A DNA stretch of 43,967 nucleotides. Origin: an uncultured Clostridium sp. (GTDB lineage Bacteria; Bacillota; Clostridia; TANB77; CAG-508). Shown here piece by piece: positions 10,066 to 19,298 of the stretch (position 1 is the first letter of the stretch; each line of letters opens with the position of its first letter). A program made the position numbers and the translations under genes. The stretch is taken from assembly GCA_947575605.1 (NCBI GenBank), contig CANPNZ010000013.1, positions 1-43,967 on the forward strand, read 5' to 3'. The notes beneath the pieces are model-generated. The model ran no database searches. It saw nothing but the letters and a program-made list of their open reading frames with translations, and was not told where the DNA came from.

Positions 10066-11436
10066 ATGAGTACAATTGCATCCATATCTACGGCACCAGG
10101 AATTGGAGGAATTGGAATCATTCGAATGAGTGGAAAGGACTGTTTTTCCATATTAGACAAAATATTCGAGCCAAAAAACAAGCAAAACATAGACCAAATA
10201 AAAGGATACAGCATTAAATACGGAAACATTGTAGAAAAGGGAGAAATCGTAGACGAAGTTTTAGTCTCATACTTTAAAGCACCCAAAAGTTATACAACAG
10301 AAAACATGTGTGAAATCAACTCACATGGAGGAAATATTATCATTAGAAAAATATTAGAAATCTGCCTAAAAAATGGAGCAGAACTAGCAGAACCAGGTGA
10401 ATTTACCAAAAGAGCCTTTCTTAATGGAAGAATTGACTTATTACAAGCAGAATCAGTAATTGACGTAATTCATGCCAAATCGGAAAGAGAAGCCAAAACA
10501 GGAATCAAACAATTAGAAGGCATATTATCTAAGCAAATAGCTGAAATTAAGCAAGAAATATTAGATGTCATGGTCAACATAGAAGTAGCTATTGATTACC
10601 CAGAATATGATGTAGATGATGTTACCAATCAACAGATTTTAGAAATGTTAGGAAAAGTAGAAGAAAAATTGGTAAAATTAGAAAAAAGTTTTGACAACGG
10701 GAAAATCATCAAAGAAGGAATTAAGACAGCCATTATAGGCAAGCCAAATGCGGGAAAATCCTCTCTTTTAAATGCTATTTTAAAAGAAGATAGAGCCATT
10801 GTCACAGAATATGAAGGAACCACAAGAGATACCATAGAAGAATTTGTAACCATTAATGGAATACCACTTAAATTAATTGATACAGCAGGAATCAGAGAAG
10901 CAAAAGACGAAGTAGAGAAAATAGGAATTGCTAAATCTAGGGAAATAGCAAAAGAAGCGGATCTAATCATTAGTATTTTTGATAGTACCAAAGATTTGAC
11001 AGCAGAGGACAGGGAAATATTAGAGTTAATCAAAGACAAAAAATCAATTATCATACTAAATAAAATGGATCTAAAAACAATCTTACAAGAAAATGATGTT
11101 AGATTACAAAAAGCAAGTCATCATATTATTAAAATGTCAGCTTTAAATTATGTAGGAATTGAAAATCTATATAAAGAGATAACGGATTTATTTCAATTAG
11201 ACGAGATTAACATAGATAATGAAATTGTAATTACGAATCTAAGACATAAAAATTTAATCACAAAAGCCATTGAAAATGTAAAAAAGACAAAAGAAACTGT
11301 AAATCAAAAAATGCCATTAGATATTATAGCCATTTTTATCAAGGACATTTTAGAGGATTTAGGAAATATAACAGGAGAAATGGTAAACGAAGATATTATC
11401 AATGAAATTTTCTCTAAGTTTTGTTTAGGAAAATAG
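10066..11436 (+). CDS. mnmE: tRNA modification GTPase MnmE
   Basis: With MnmG it makes the 5-carboxymethylaminomethyl/aminomethyl modification at wobble U34 of certain tRNAs. It has an N-terminal folate-binding-type domain (APGIGGIGIIRMSG), a helical domain, and an inserted G domain: GKPNAGKS (225-232), TTRDT (252-256), DTAG (272-275) and NKMD (332-335). It ends with FCLGK, the essential C-terminal cysteine. The ATG at 10066 has AAAGGAGG upstream and gives 456 residues, the family length; the frame is open back to 10000, but those residues are not family-like. mnmG follows after a gap. Confidence 0.96.
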   Translation: MSTIASISTAPGIGGIGIIRMSGKDCFSILDKIFEPKNKQNIDQIKGYSIKYGNIVEKGEIVDEVLVSYFKAPKSYTTENMCEINSHGGNIIIRKILEICLKNGAELAEPGEFTKRAFLNGRIDLLQAESVIDVIHAKSEREAKTGIKQLEGILSKQIAEIKQEILDVMVNIEVAIDYPEYDVDDVTNQQILEMLGKVEEKLVKLEKSFDNGKIIKEGIKTAIIGKPNAGKSSLLNAILKEDRAIVTEYEGTTRDTIEEFVTINGIPLKLIDTAGIREAKDEVEKIGIAKSREIAKEADLIISIFDSTKDLTAEDREILELIKDKKSIIILNKMDLKTILQENDVRLQKASHHIIKMSALNYVGIENLYKEITDLFQLDEINIDNEIVITNLRHKNLITKAIENVKKTKETVNQKMPLDIIAIFIKDILEDLGNITGEMVNEDIINEIFSKFCLGK

Positions 11437-11783
11437 AATAAAAAAGAAGCCATGAAAATAAAAAATAAGGCGTTTTTATATAAAAATAATATAACATGTA
11501 AGATAAAGATGAAAAACCAAATAAAAACCAAATAAAGTCCAAATAAAGGTCAACCAGTAATGTAATAAAAAAGAGAAGAAAAAAGATAAAAAATCAAGAA
11601 AATATCAAATATACATAAAAATTAAACAAAAAAGTAAAATTTTATTCCAAAAACAAAAACAAACAAAACAATTTGGAATAAAGAAAAGAAAAGAATTCGA
11701 AATAAAACCAAATGGAATAAATAAGTAAAAAAAGACAAAGAAAGAAAAAAAACAACCATTTCTGTTTCACAAGGAAGAGAAGA
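11437..11783. other. A-rich, gene-free spacer between mnmE and mnmG
   Basis: The plus strand is dominated by A, with few T. Near-repeats of ACCAAATAAA occur around 11516-11546. A 10-bp hairpin pairs TTATTCCAAA (11642-11651) with TTTGGAATAA (11672-11681). I see no gene; the long open frame on the other strand is a composition effect. Confidence 0.55.
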
Positions 11784-11840
11784 TGGATAAGTTGTGCCTG
11801 TCCCACTTTATCCAATAAGGTACTTTTTGGGACAGGTTGA
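11784..11840. repeat. GGGACAGG-family palindromic repeat before mnmG
   Basis: CCTGTCCCA (11797-11805) pairs with TGGGACAGG (11828-11836). A nested pair is TGGATAA/TTATCCA (11784-11790, 11808-11814). It contains TTGTGCCTGTCCCA, the reverse of the core found at 14612-14626 and 43040-43054. It ends 24 nt before the mnmG start. Confidence 0.6.
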
Positions 11841-11864
11841 TTTAGCAAGAAAAGGAGAGAAAAA

Positions 11865-13739
11865 ATGAGTTATATAGCAGGAGAATATGATGTAGCAGTA
11901 GTAGGAGCAGGACATGCAGGATGTGAAGCAGCATTGGCAGCAGCTAGATTAGGAATGAAAACATTGATTTTTTCTATCAGTTTAGAAGCCATAGCCAATA
12001 TGCCATGTAATCCACATATAGGAGGAAGTTCAAAAGGGCATTTAGTAAGAGAAATAGACGCACTTGGTGGAGAAATGGGAAAAAATATCGACAAAACCAT
12101 GATACAAATAAAGATGTTAAATACTTCAAAAGGGCCAGCGGTACATTCATTAAGAGCACAAGCCGATCGAAAAAGATACCAGGCAGAAATGAAACATACA
12201 TTAGAAAAACAAGAAAATTTAGAAGTAAAACAAGGGGAAATTGTAGATATCCAAGTAGAGAATGGGAAAATAGTAGCCGTTGAAACAGATGTGGGAGCTA
12301 TTTATAAAGTAAAGACGGTTATTTTGGCAACGGGAACGTATTTAAAAGGGAAAATATTTATAGGAGAGTTTTCTAAGGAAAGTGGACCAGATGGCGTAGC
12401 AGCAGCGAATCAATTATCAGATTGTTTAAAGAAAATGGGAATTGAATTAATTCGTTTCAAAACTGGAACACCAGCTAGAATTAATCGAAGAAGTATTGAT
12501 TTTAGTAAAATGGAAATACAAAAAGGAGATGAGGGAATAGAAGCTTTTTCCTTTGAGAACACGTCAAAAGACTTCGAACAAGTAGATTGCTATTTAACCT
12601 ATACCAATGAAAAAACGCATGAAATCATTCGAGAAAATTTACACAGATCACCACTTTATGCAGGAATGATAGAAGGAACCGGCCCTAGATATTGTCCTTC
12701 TATCGAAGATAAAGTAGTTAGATTTAGTGATAAACCAAGACATCAAGCTTTTGTCGAACCAGTAGGAATTGATACTGAAGAAATGTATATACAAGGGATG
12801 AGTTCTTCTTTACCAGAAGATGTGCAAATAGCATTATATCATACGATTCCGGGATTAGAGAAAGCGGAATTCACAAGACCTGCGTATGCCATTGAATATG
12901 ATTGCATCGATCCATCGAACCTTAAACTCTCTTTAGAATATAAAGGAATAGAGGGGTTATTTATGGCAGGACAAATCAATGGAACTTCTGGTTATGAAGA
13001 AGCTGCTTGTCAAGGTTTAATGGCAGGGATTAATGCTGTCCATAAAATAAAGGGAAAGGAACCTATCATTTTAGATAGAACACAAGGTTATATTGGTGTT
13101 TTAATTGACGATATTGTTACAAAAGGAACCAATGAACCGTATCGAATGATGACTTCCAGAGCAGAATATAGATTATTGTTAAGACAGGACAATGCCGATT
13201 TAAGATTAACTGAAATAGGACATGAAATTGGATTGATTTCAGAAGAAAGATATGAAAAATTTAAAAGAAAAAGAGAAAACATACAAAAAGAAATAGAAAG
13301 ATTAAAGGGAACCATTGTAAAACCAGACGAAGAAGTCAATCAGTTATTAAGAGAAAATGAAACTTCAGAATTATCAACAGGGACAAAGATGTCAGAACTA
13401 TTAAAAAGAACGGAATTAAACTATGAAAAATTAGCAATCATTGATAAGGAAAGGCCAAACTTAACCAAACAAGAACAAGAGGAAGTAGAAATTTCCATTA
13501 AATATGAAGGATATATTAAAATGCAAGAGGCTCAAGTTGAAAAATTCAAGAAATTAGAGACAAAACTGTTACCAGAAGATGTTGACTATGAAACCATAAG
13601 AGGAATTAGCTTAGAAGGAAGACAAAAGTTAAATAAATTTAAACCACGTTCTATTGGTCAGGCTTCAAGAATATCAGGTGTTTCACCGGCAGATATATCC
13701 GTCTTATTAGTTTATTTACAGCAATTAAATAATAAATAG
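11865..13739 (+). CDS. mnmG: tRNA uridine-5-carboxymethylaminomethyl modification enzyme MnmG
   Basis: FAD-dependent partner of MnmE (GidA). It uses methylene-tetrahydrofolate, NADH and glycine or ammonium to modify wobble U34. At 624 residues the length is normal. The FAD-binding fold is [19 protein letters not shown] (about 12-30). Other family signatures are [20 protein letters not shown] (45-64), [13 protein letters not shown], and [21 protein letters not shown] near 366-386. The C-terminal helical domain ends [16 protein letters not shown]. The start has AAAGGAGAG upstream. Confidence 0.97.
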   Translation: MSYIAGEYDVAVVGAGHAGCEAALAAARLGMKTLIFSISLEAIANMPCNPHIGGSSKGHLVREIDALGGEMGKNIDKTMIQIKMLNTSKGPAVHSLRAQADRKRYQAEMKHTLEKQENLEVKQGEIVDIQVENGKIVAVETDVGAIYKVKTVILATGTYLKGKIFIGEFSKESGPDGVAAANQLSDCLKKMGIELIRFKTGTPARINRRSIDFSKMEIQKGDEGIEAFSFENTSKDFEQVDCYLTYTNEKTHEIIRENLHRSPLYAGMIEGTGPRYCPSIEDKVVRFSDKPRHQAFVEPVGIDTEEMYIQGMSSSLPEDVQIALYHTIPGLEKAEFTRPAYAIEYDCIDPSNLKLSLEYKGIEGLFMAGQINGTSGYEEAACQGLMAGINAVHKIKGKEPIILDRTQGYIGVLIDDIVTKGTNEPYRMMTSRAEYRLLLRQDNADLRLTEIGHEIGLISEERYEKFKRKRENIQKEIERLKGTIVKPDEEVNQLLRENETSELSTGTKMSELLKRTELNYEKLAIIDKERPNLTKQEQEEVEISIKYEGYIKMQEAQVEKFKKLETKLLPEDVDYETIRGISLEGRQKLNKFKPRSIGQASRISGVSPADISVLLVYLQQLNNK

Positions 13740-13846
13740 AGAAAATTTATGGAAAGGCTGCTAACCTGAGATAATGTATCATATTTTTGTAACACTTTGT
13801 GCAAAAGCAACCTTCTAAACAAAAAGAGAAAGGAGTACTATTAATA

Positions 13847-14560
13847 ATGGAAGAATTTAGCCAGAAAATGAAAGAATATGCCAATCAAATTGGAGTTTTG
13901 TTGGAAGAAAAACAAATCCAACAATTTTATCACTATATGACATTATTATTACAATGGAATGAGAAAATTAATTTAACAGCTATTACCAAGCCAGAAGAAA
14001 TCATATTGAAACATTTTATTGATTCCTTAACTATTGCTAAACATATCAAAAAAGAGGCTAAAATAATTGATGTAGGTACAGGAGCAGGATTTCCGGGAAT
14101 TCCCTTAAAAATCGTTAGGAATGATATAAAAGTTACTTTGTTAGATTCTTTAAATAAGAGAATTACCTTTTTAGAAGAAGTAATTAAGAAATTGGAATTA
14201 TTACATATACAAGCAATTCATTCTCGCGTTGAAGATTATGGGAAAAATAAAAAATACAGAGAAAGCTTTGATTATGCTACTTCGAGGGCAGTAGCGAATT
14301 TGTCAACGTTATCTGAATATTTGCTACCATTGGTTAAACAAAATGGGTGTGTTATTAGCATGAAAGGTTCAGAAGTAAAAAGTGAAATTAAGCAAAGCCA
14401 AAAGGCTATTTCCTTATTGGGAGGAGAAATTCAAGAAATCAACCAATTTCAGTTGCCTCAAAGTGATATGAATAGAACGATAATTATAATAAAAAAAGTA
14501 AAACAAACACCAGCGAAATATCCAAGAAAGGCAGGATTGCCAGCAAAAGAGCCAATTTAG
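13847..14560 (+). CDS. rsmG: 16S rRNA (guanine527-N7)-methyltransferase RsmG
   Basis: SAM-dependent methyltransferase (GidB) that makes m7G527 in 16S rRNA. The SAM-binding loop is DVGTGAGFPGIPL (about 80-92), and LLQWNEKINLTAI and HFIDSL are typical upstream segments. The C-terminal YPRKAGLPAKEPI is characteristic. The ATG at 13847, with AAAGGAG about 12 nt upstream, gives 237 residues, the family length; the frame is open from 13799 without family resemblance. It follows mnmG by 107 nt. A large inverted repeat begins just after its stop codon. Confidence 0.95.
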   Translation: MEEFSQKMKEYANQIGVLLEEKQIQQFYHYMTLLLQWNEKINLTAITKPEEIILKHFIDSLTIAKHIKKEAKIIDVGTGAGFPGIPLKIVRNDIKVTLLDSLNKRITFLEEVIKKLELLHIQAIHSRVEDYGKNKKYRESFDYATSRAVANLSTLSEYLLPLVKQNGCVISMKGSEVKSEIKQSQKAISLLGGEIQEINQFQLPQSDMNRTIIIIKKVKQTPAKYPRKAGLPAKEPI

Positions 14561-14570
14561 CAACGAAGAT

Positions 14571-14700
14571 TTGGGGCGAGATGGTGAGGTGTCAAAGTTG
14601 GGATGGCGAGGTTGGGACAGGCACAACATTGCCATTGTGGCGGGATTGTGCCTGTCCCAACCTCGCCATCCCAACTTTGACACTCGTTACCTCGTCACGA
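14571..14700. repeat. long inverted repeat, GGGACAGG family
   Basis: Perfect 37-bp arms (14590-14626 and 14646-14682) around a 19-nt loop. Imperfect pairing extends outward through GAGATGGTGAGG and its degenerate partner. Arm cores are TTGGGACAGGCACAA and TTGTGCCTGTCCCAA. It lies between the rsmG stop and the parA promoter. It is much more GC-rich than its surroundings, which suggests a mobile-type repeat. It may also terminate rsmG transcripts. Confidence 0.8.
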
Positions 14701-14727
14701 AAAAGTCAACAAATTTTGCGATTTTTA

Positions 14728-14756
14728 TTGACTTTTTTTCTATATTTTTATATCAT
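14728..14756 (+). promoter_or_regulatory. probable parA promoter
   Basis: TTGACT (14728-14733), a 17-bp spacer and TATCAT (14751-14756). A TATAAT six bases farther on is an alternative -10. It lies about 60 nt before the parA start, after the inverted repeat. Confidence 0.5.
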
Positions 14757-14815
14757 TATAATGTGGAACAATAAGAATATATTAATAAATATTAACTAAA
14801 AATGGAGGCAATAAA

Positions 14816-15604
14816 TTGGGAAAAATTATATCAGTAGCAAATCAAAAAGGTGGCGTAGGAAAAACCACAACAACGGTTAATTTATGTACGATTTTAGCAC
14901 AAAAGGGTAAAAAAGTATTATTAATTGATGCTGATCCACAAGGAAATGCAACGAGTGGACTTGGTGTGGAAAAAGAAGTAGAATTTTCAACTTATGATAT
15001 TTTAGTCAATGAAACAGAAATGGAAGACACCTTACAAAAAACGATGATAAGAAATCTAAAAGTATGTCCATCTAATATCAATTTAGCGGGAGCAGAAGTA
15101 GAATTAGTGTCTATGATGTCAAGAGAGCAAAGATTAAAAGAAAAACTAGATGTTATAAAGGAAAGATTTGATTACATTTTTATTGATTGTCCACCATCTT
15201 TAGGATTGGTAACGCTAAATGCTTTTACCGCATCAGATAGTGTATTAATCCCCGTACAATGTGAATATTTTGCGTTAGAAGGATTAGGACAACTATTAAA
15301 TACGGTCAATTTAGTTAAAAAGCATTTAAACAAAGATTTCCAAATAGAAGGGGCATTACTAACAATGTATGATATAAGAACTAACCTTTCGAATCAAGTG
15401 GTAAAAGAAGTTCAGAAATATTTTAATAATAAAGTTTATAAAACGGTAATACCAAGAAATGTAAGATTAAGTGAGGCACCAAGTTATGGATTACCAATTA
15501 CCGAATACGATCCAAAATCAAAAGGAGCAAAAAGTTATATAAAACTGGCTAAAGAGTTTTTAAGCATGAATGAAGAAGAGAAAAAAGCAAAACATATGCT
15601 ATAA
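14816..15604 (+). CDS. parA: chromosome partitioning ATPase ParA (Soj)
   Basis: Deviant-Walker ATPase that works with ParB in origin segregation and modulates DnaA. The Walker A box is KGGVGKTTT (11-19), with the signature lysine in NQKGGVGKT. Walker A' is DADPQGNATSGLG (about 40-52), and the IDCPPSLG box follows. The 262-residue length is typical of chromosomal Soj. The start is TTG with GGAGG upstream. A 12-bp hairpin (15611-15622 with 15633-15644) lies between parA and parB and may adjust parB expression. Confidence 0.95.
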   Translation: MGKIISVANQKGGVGKTTTTVNLCTILAQKGKKVLLIDADPQGNATSGLGVEKEVEFSTYDILVNETEMEDTLQKTMIRNLKVCPSNINLAGAEVELVSMMSREQRLKEKLDVIKERFDYIFIDCPPSLGLVTLNAFTASDSVLIPVQCEYFALEGLGQLLNTVNLVKKHLNKDFQIEGALLTMYDIRTNLSNQVVKEVQKYFNNKVYKTVIPRNVRLSEAPSYGLPITEYDPKSKGAKSYIKLAKEFLSMNEEEKKAKHML

Positions 15605-15669
15605 AAAAGGAAATTTGAAAAAGCCCCCATTATTTTTCAAATTTGTTGGCAAGAAAGGAATGATGTAAA

Positions 15670-16509
15670 ATGGCAAAAATGACAGGATTAGGCAAAGGAT
15701 TAGATGCCTTATTTGGGCCAGCACCAGAAGAAGAACAAATGCAAGAAAATGACACATTAAAAAACCTAAAAATAATAGAAGTGGAACCCAATCGAGATCA
15801 ACCAAGAAAAAGATTTGACCAAGAGGCATTAGAAGAATTAGCCGAATCCATTAAAGAATATGGATTAATTCAACCAATCGTGGTAACCCAAAAAGATGGT
15901 TATTATAGTATTATTGCAGGAGAGAGACGTTGGAGAGCATCTAAAATTGCAGGATTAAAAGAAATTCCAGCCATTATCAGAGAAGACAATGAAAAAATAA
16001 ATTCAGAAATAGCCTTAATTGAAAATATGCAAAGAGAAGACTTGAATCCAGTAGAAAAAGCAATGGGAATCAAAACATTAATTGACAATTATGGCATGTC
16101 ACAAGAAGAGGTGGCTAAAAAACTAGGAAAAGGAAGAAGTACCGTAGCTAACTGGGTAAGAGTTTTAAATTTGGAACCACGTGTATTGGAAATGGCCAAA
16201 GAAGGAAAAATATCAGAAGGATATTGCAAAGCGCTGTTGGCTATCACTGACCCAGAAAAACAATATCAAACAGCTATTCAAATGTTAGAAAGAGGGTCAA
16301 CTGTAAGGCAGGTAGAAAAAAAGGCAAAAACGAAAGAAAGCAAAGAAGAACAAAATAGAAATCATATTTTATATAAAAGCATTGAAGACAATTTCCAGAG
16401 CTTTTTTGGAAGTAAAGTTAGATTAGATGCTGGAAAAAGAAGAGGAAAAATTATTATTGAATATACTTCCAATGATGATTTAGAGCGAATTTTAGACTTA
16501 ATTAAATAA
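15670..16509 (+). CDS. parB: chromosome partitioning protein ParB (Spo0J)
   Basis: CTP-dependent DNA clamp that loads at parS sites and spreads. The N-terminal GLGKGLDALFG is the ParA-contacting tail. The CTP-binding ParB domain has GERRWRAS (84-91) and ENMQREDLNP (118-127). The helix-turn-helix lies near 143-165. A C-terminal dimerisation domain ends the protein. At 279 residues it is a normal chromosomal ParB. I found no good match to the canonical parS sequence (core TTTCACGTGAAA) in the window. Confidence 0.95.
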   Translation: MAKMTGLGKGLDALFGPAPEEEQMQENDTLKNLKIIEVEPNRDQPRKRFDQEALEELAESIKEYGLIQPIVVTQKDGYYSIIAGERRWRASKIAGLKEIPAIIREDNEKINSEIALIENMQREDLNPVEKAMGIKTLIDNYGMSQEEVAKKLGKGRSTVANWVRVLNLEPRVLEMAKEGKISEGYCKALLAITDPEKQYQTAIQMLERGSTVRQVEKKAKTKESKEEQNRNHILYKSIEDNFQSFFGSKVRLDAGKRRGKIIIEYTSNDDLERILDLIK

Positions 16510-16565
16510 AAGAAAGGAGCGTATGATTTTATTTAAGTTATTAAATATATCATACAAGGGGAAAT

Positions 16566-17060
16566 ATGGAAAACGTGATGGAAATAATAAGAACTGACAT
16601 ATTTTTAGTAGCAATAGCCAGCATAATGATTTTATTATTAATAGGGTTTGTGGTTTTATTCGTAAGATTCTCTAAATTAAATAAAAGATATAAAAATTTC
16701 ATGGAAAAGCTTGGTCAGGGGAAAAATTTAGAGGAAGACTTAGAAACTTATATGTATCGAGTAGATAAAGTAGAAAGACAAAATGCAGAAATTTCAAATC
16801 AAGTAGAAACAATGGAAAAGGATCTAACCAATTGTGTTCAAAAAATTGGAATGGTAAGATATAATGCTTTTAAGGATGTTGGTAGTGATTTGAGTTTTGC
16901 TTTAGCCTTGTTAGATGAAAATAACAATGGAGTTGTATTAAATGGAATCTATGCAAGAGAGATGTCTAATATTTATGCCAAACCAATCGAAAATGGAAAG
17001 TCCACTTATGTTGTTTCAGAAGAGGAAGCACAGGCAATTCAAAAGGCAATGGACGCATGA
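16566..17060 (+). CDS. DUF4446 family membrane protein
   Basis: 164 residues with one N-terminal membrane helix (about 12-34), a coiled-coil stretch (about 55-95), and a compact C-terminal domain with VRYNAFKDVGSDLSFALALLD, YAREMSNIYAKPI and SEEEAQAI. This matches the DUF4446 family, commonly found next to parB in Clostridia and of unknown function. It follows parB by 56 nt and precedes a strong terminator, so it likely ends the parAB transcript. Confidence 0.8.
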   Translation: MENVMEIIRTDIFLVAIASIMILLLIGFVVLFVRFSKLNKRYKNFMEKLGQGKNLEEDLETYMYRVDKVERQNAEISNQVETMEKDLTNCVQKIGMVRYNAFKDVGSDLSFALALLDENNNGVVLNGIYAREMSNIYAKPIENGKSTYVVSEEEAQAIQKAMDA

Positions 17061-17080
17061 AAATAATAAATATAAAAATT

Positions 17081-17116
17081 TAAAAACCCCTATTTTTTTA
17101 GAATAATAGGGGTTTT
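17081..17116. terminator. bidirectional intrinsic terminator
   Basis: A 13-bp stem (AAAAACCCCTATT at 17081-17093 with its complement at 17104-17116) separates the plus-strand parAB/DUF4446 unit from the converging minus-strand operon. T runs follow on both strands. Confidence 0.85.
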
Positions 17117-17130
17117 TACTATTGAAAATA

Positions 17131-17397
17131 TTAAGCAAAGGCGAAAAACATAATAATAACAACAAGTATAATTAATGCCATAACACCTAGCCAGGCATAT
17201 GTCAAACAATTTTTAGCTAATGAATCATTGCTGTCAATATGTATAGCACCAGAAATAAAGCCAATAAGAGGAAATAAGAAACACGTTATTAACAAAAAGG
17301 TATACTGATTATAAGTAATATTTTTTGTACTTTGCTTATTTTCTGTATTTGTATTTTCAATAATTCCCATTGCCTCTAGTTCGTCATTATTTATCAT
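17131..17397 (-). CDS. small two-helix membrane protein, unknown
   Basis: 88 residues: a soluble, Asn/Thr-rich N-terminus of about 30 residues, then two hydrophobic helices (about 31-50 and 66-87) joined by a short polar loop. A ribosome site (AAAGGAG) precedes the ATG. Its first 11 nt overlap the end of the next gene upstream, so the two are coupled. I do not recognise the family. Confidence 0.65.
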   Translation of the reverse strand: MINNDELEAMGIIENTNTENKQSTKNITYNQYTFLLITCFLFPLIGFISGAIHIDSNDSLAKNCLTYAWLGVMALIILVVIIMFFAFA

Positions 17398-17947
17398 TTT
17401 TATAACTCCTTTCTAGTAATTCATAATAATTATAAAAATATGGTATAATGGACAAATAGCTTAATGCCAATACAATAGAGTAAATCGTAAAATTACTAAT
17501 TAAAATGTTACTTACATAAATAAGTAAAGCAGTTGTAAAAATCATATTATTTATAAATGGAATATTTATTCTGAATAGTATTTTACAAAAGTATAAGCTA
17601 GAAATAACATGCACAATTATTGGTATAATAAAAATAAATATGCTGTCAAAAAATGTAATAGAAGAAATTTTGAAAACATTTATTAGTAAAAATAAGGTTC
17701 TTACTATAAAGTAAAGGATTAATATACAATTTGCTACTTTTACATTTCCTTTTTTTTGATAAAGTCTAAATGAAATAATGATAAAATAAATTAATATTCC
17801 TGCATTTTCCAAACAAGCCATTAAACATATTCCTATACCATAAGAACGATATACAAAATACACACTTATTATTGTCAGAATATTCATAATTAAAGCTATT
17901 GCCACTGTTTTCTTGGAATTGCTAAAAAAAGCTTTCAAAGTCTCCAT
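17387..17947 (-). CDS. polytopic membrane protein, unknown
   Basis: 186 residues, almost entirely hydrophobic, with about five or six membrane helices and a basic C-terminal tail (LLERSYKNDK). GAAAGGAG precedes the ATG. It is the middle gene of a three-gene minus-strand operon and overlaps the next gene by 11 nt. No motif that I recognise suggests an enzyme or transporter family. Confidence 0.65.
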   Translation of the reverse strand: METLKAFFSNSKKTVAIALIMNILTIISVYFVYRSYGIGICLMACLENAGILIYFIIISFRLYQKKGNVKVANCILILYFIVRTLFLLINVFKISSITFFDSIFIFIIPIIVHVISSLYFCKILFRINIPFINNMIFTTALLIYVSNILISNFTIYSIVLALSYLSIIPYFYNYYELLERSYKNDK

Positions 17948-17966
17948 TTTAGTACTCCTTTCTAGG

Positions 17967-18467
17967 TTATTTAGTTCGTGTGGTTACAGAAGAAACACTT
18001 ACACTTCCAGTTTTTTTGTCTACTCTTAATTTGGCATCAAAGGTAAAGGTTTTAAATTTAGTATCATAAGTATCAGTATATCCACTACCATTTCCATTTA
18101 ATAAAACTTCATAATCGCTATAATTTTCTTTTGCACTTGAATCTGTAATTTCAATACGTCTAACACTATGTAAAGAGGCAGAACTTTTAACTTGTGAAGA
18201 TAAACTACTATAAGTATTTGCGTATTCTTTTGCATAAGTAATCGCTTCATAGGATGTAGATACTTTTTCAGTATGATAGGTATTAGTATTACTATTAGAG
18301 GTACTATTTTGTTGAGTGCGGTTAGAAGTGTTACTAGTTTTTGTTATAACAACGTTGAATTGATGCAAAACACAAACAAGTACAAAAACGAGAATAATAA
18401 TAACAACAATTAACCATTGCTTTTGCTTCTTATCCATTTGTTTTATCATTTCTTTTAAATTTTTCAT
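17967..18467 (-). CDS. membrane-anchored extracytoplasmic protein, unknown
   Basis: 166 residues: a charged cytoplasmic start (MKNLKEMIKQMDKKQKQ), one membrane helix (about 18-35), a Ser/Thr/Asn-rich linker, and an outer domain with alternating beta-type segments (DYEVLLNGNGSGYTD, FKTFTFDAKLRVDKKTG). GAAGGAGG precedes the ATG. It is first in the operon with the two membrane proteins. A 49-bp hairpin lies in its leader. Confidence 0.65.
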   Translation of the reverse strand: MKNLKEMIKQMDKKQKQWLIVVIIILVFVLVCVLHQFNVVITKTSNTSNRTQQNSTSNSNTNTYHTEKVSTSYEAITYAKEYANTYSSLSSQVKSSASLHSVRRIEITDSSAKENYSDYEVLLNGNGSGYTDTYDTKFKTFTFDAKLRVDKKTGSVSVSSVTTRTK

Positions 18468-18501
18468 TTTTTACCTCCTTCCTTTTTAATCGTTACACCT
18501 C

Positions 18502-18550
18502 TTTTTTATGGTATAGGTAAAATCTTCGATTTTTTCTATACCATAAAAAA
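18502..18550. repeat. long hairpin in the leader of the 18467-17131 operon
   Basis: A 15-bp perfect outer stem pairs 18502-18516 (core TATGGTATAG) with 18536-18550. An inner AAAATC/GATTTT stem encloses a 3-nt loop. It lies 34 nt upstream of the first gene of the minus-strand operon. The T tracts at its ends would allow termination in either direction, so it may be an attenuator or the end of an unseen transcript. Confidence 0.6.
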
Positions 18551-18577
18551 TACATTCCCACGATAATTCTTACAGAA

Positions 18578-18660
18578 TTTTCGCAGACGAACCAAAACGG
18601 GGCATGTAAGTTTATTTAAAGGGTCAAGAAATTTTAATCATCCCCCTTTTGTTCTAATTG
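18578..18660 (+). repeat. two-copy structured element, copy B (candidate RNA)
   Basis: Close match to 9848-9930. It opens TTTTCGCAGACGAACC and shares AAGAAATTTTAATCAT. The stem is kept although the bases differ: GGGG (18599-18602) faces CCCC within 18642-18646, and AAAA (18594-18597) faces TTTT (18647-18650), closed by GAAC/GTTC. It lies about 190 nt before the tRNA promoter and, like copy A, just after a hairpin. Confidence 0.6.
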
Positions 18661-18845
18661 TTGAAATTATGATACTATATATTTTTAGAAAAAGTAATAA
18701 AAAGTTTCAAATTTATGTAAATTTTATACAAATACAAAAATAGTATTTTCTGACTTAAAAAATTTCCTGTTCTTGTTTATTCAAGCAAGAAATATATGAC
18801 TAACAGAATAATTTTAAAAAAAACTAAACTTAAATAGATTTTATC

Positions 18846-18874
18846 TTGACAATTTTATGCCAAAATGTTAAAAT
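18846..18874 (+). promoter_or_regulatory. tRNA-Ser operon promoter
   Basis: Perfect TTGACA (18846-18851), a 17-bp spacer and TAAAAT (18869-18874), 41 nt before the first tRNA. Confidence 0.85.
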
Positions 18875-18915
18875 AAATATCGTTGTTGGACAAAGTACAA
18901 CTTGTCTAATAATAA

Positions 18916-19007
<92 letters not shown>

Positions 19008-19059
19008 AAGAATAAAAGTTAGATGTAAGCCTATATGTCTAACTTTTATTGATAAAAAT

Positions 19060-19149
19060 GGAGATGTACCCAAGTGGTGAAGGGGACTGTTTGCTAAACA
19101 GTTAGGTCGCGAAAGCGGCGCGGAGGTTCGAACCCTCTCATCTCCGCCA
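19060..19149 (+). tRNA. tRNA-Ser (anticodon GCU)
   Basis: 90 nt with encoded CCA. The acceptor stem GGAGATG pairs with CATCTCC. The anticodon loop TTTGCTAAA carries GCT. A variable arm with CGCGAAAGCGGCG is present, and the T arm is GAGGGTTCGAACCCTCT (read with the stem). A 13-bp hairpin (19011-19050) separates it from the first tRNA and may guide processing. Confidence 0.96.
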
Positions 19150-19191
19150 AAACAGCGTTTGAGTTTTACGAAAAAACTCAAACGCTGTTTT
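19149..19191 (+). terminator. intrinsic terminator of the tRNA operon
   Basis: A perfect 19-bp stem (19149-19167 with 19173-19191, core ACAGCGTTTGAG) with a 5-nt loop and a T-ending arm. It starts at the last base of the tRNA CCA. Confidence 0.9.
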
Positions 19192-19240
19192 AATATCAAA
19201 TGACAAACTAGCAGAACTTAAGTAAAAATGATGAAAAATG

Positions 19241-19269
19241 TTGAAAATAAAACAGAAAAATATTATAAT
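19241..19269 (+). promoter_or_regulatory. promoter of the secretion-system locus
   Basis: TTGAAA (19241-19246), a 17-bp spacer and perfect TATAAT (19264-19269), 29 nt before the first gene. Confidence 0.8.
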
Positions 19270-19298
19270 AAATATGAGAGTGATGTGGAGGTGATAGT

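Noticed and set aside
11642..11848. Minus-strand frame rich in Phe and Leu before mnmG
   Set aside because: Caused by the A-rich composition of the other strand and the GGGACAGG repeat; no start signal.
14414..14799. Several overlapping frames around the inverted repeat at 14571-14700
   Set aside because: They translate the palindrome in both directions (the same peptide appears on both strands), a sign of repeat DNA rather than genes.
16170..16200. ACCACGTGTATT inside parB as a parS site
   Set aside because: Only the central CACGTG matches; the flanks do not fit the TGTTTCAC/GTGAAACA arms.
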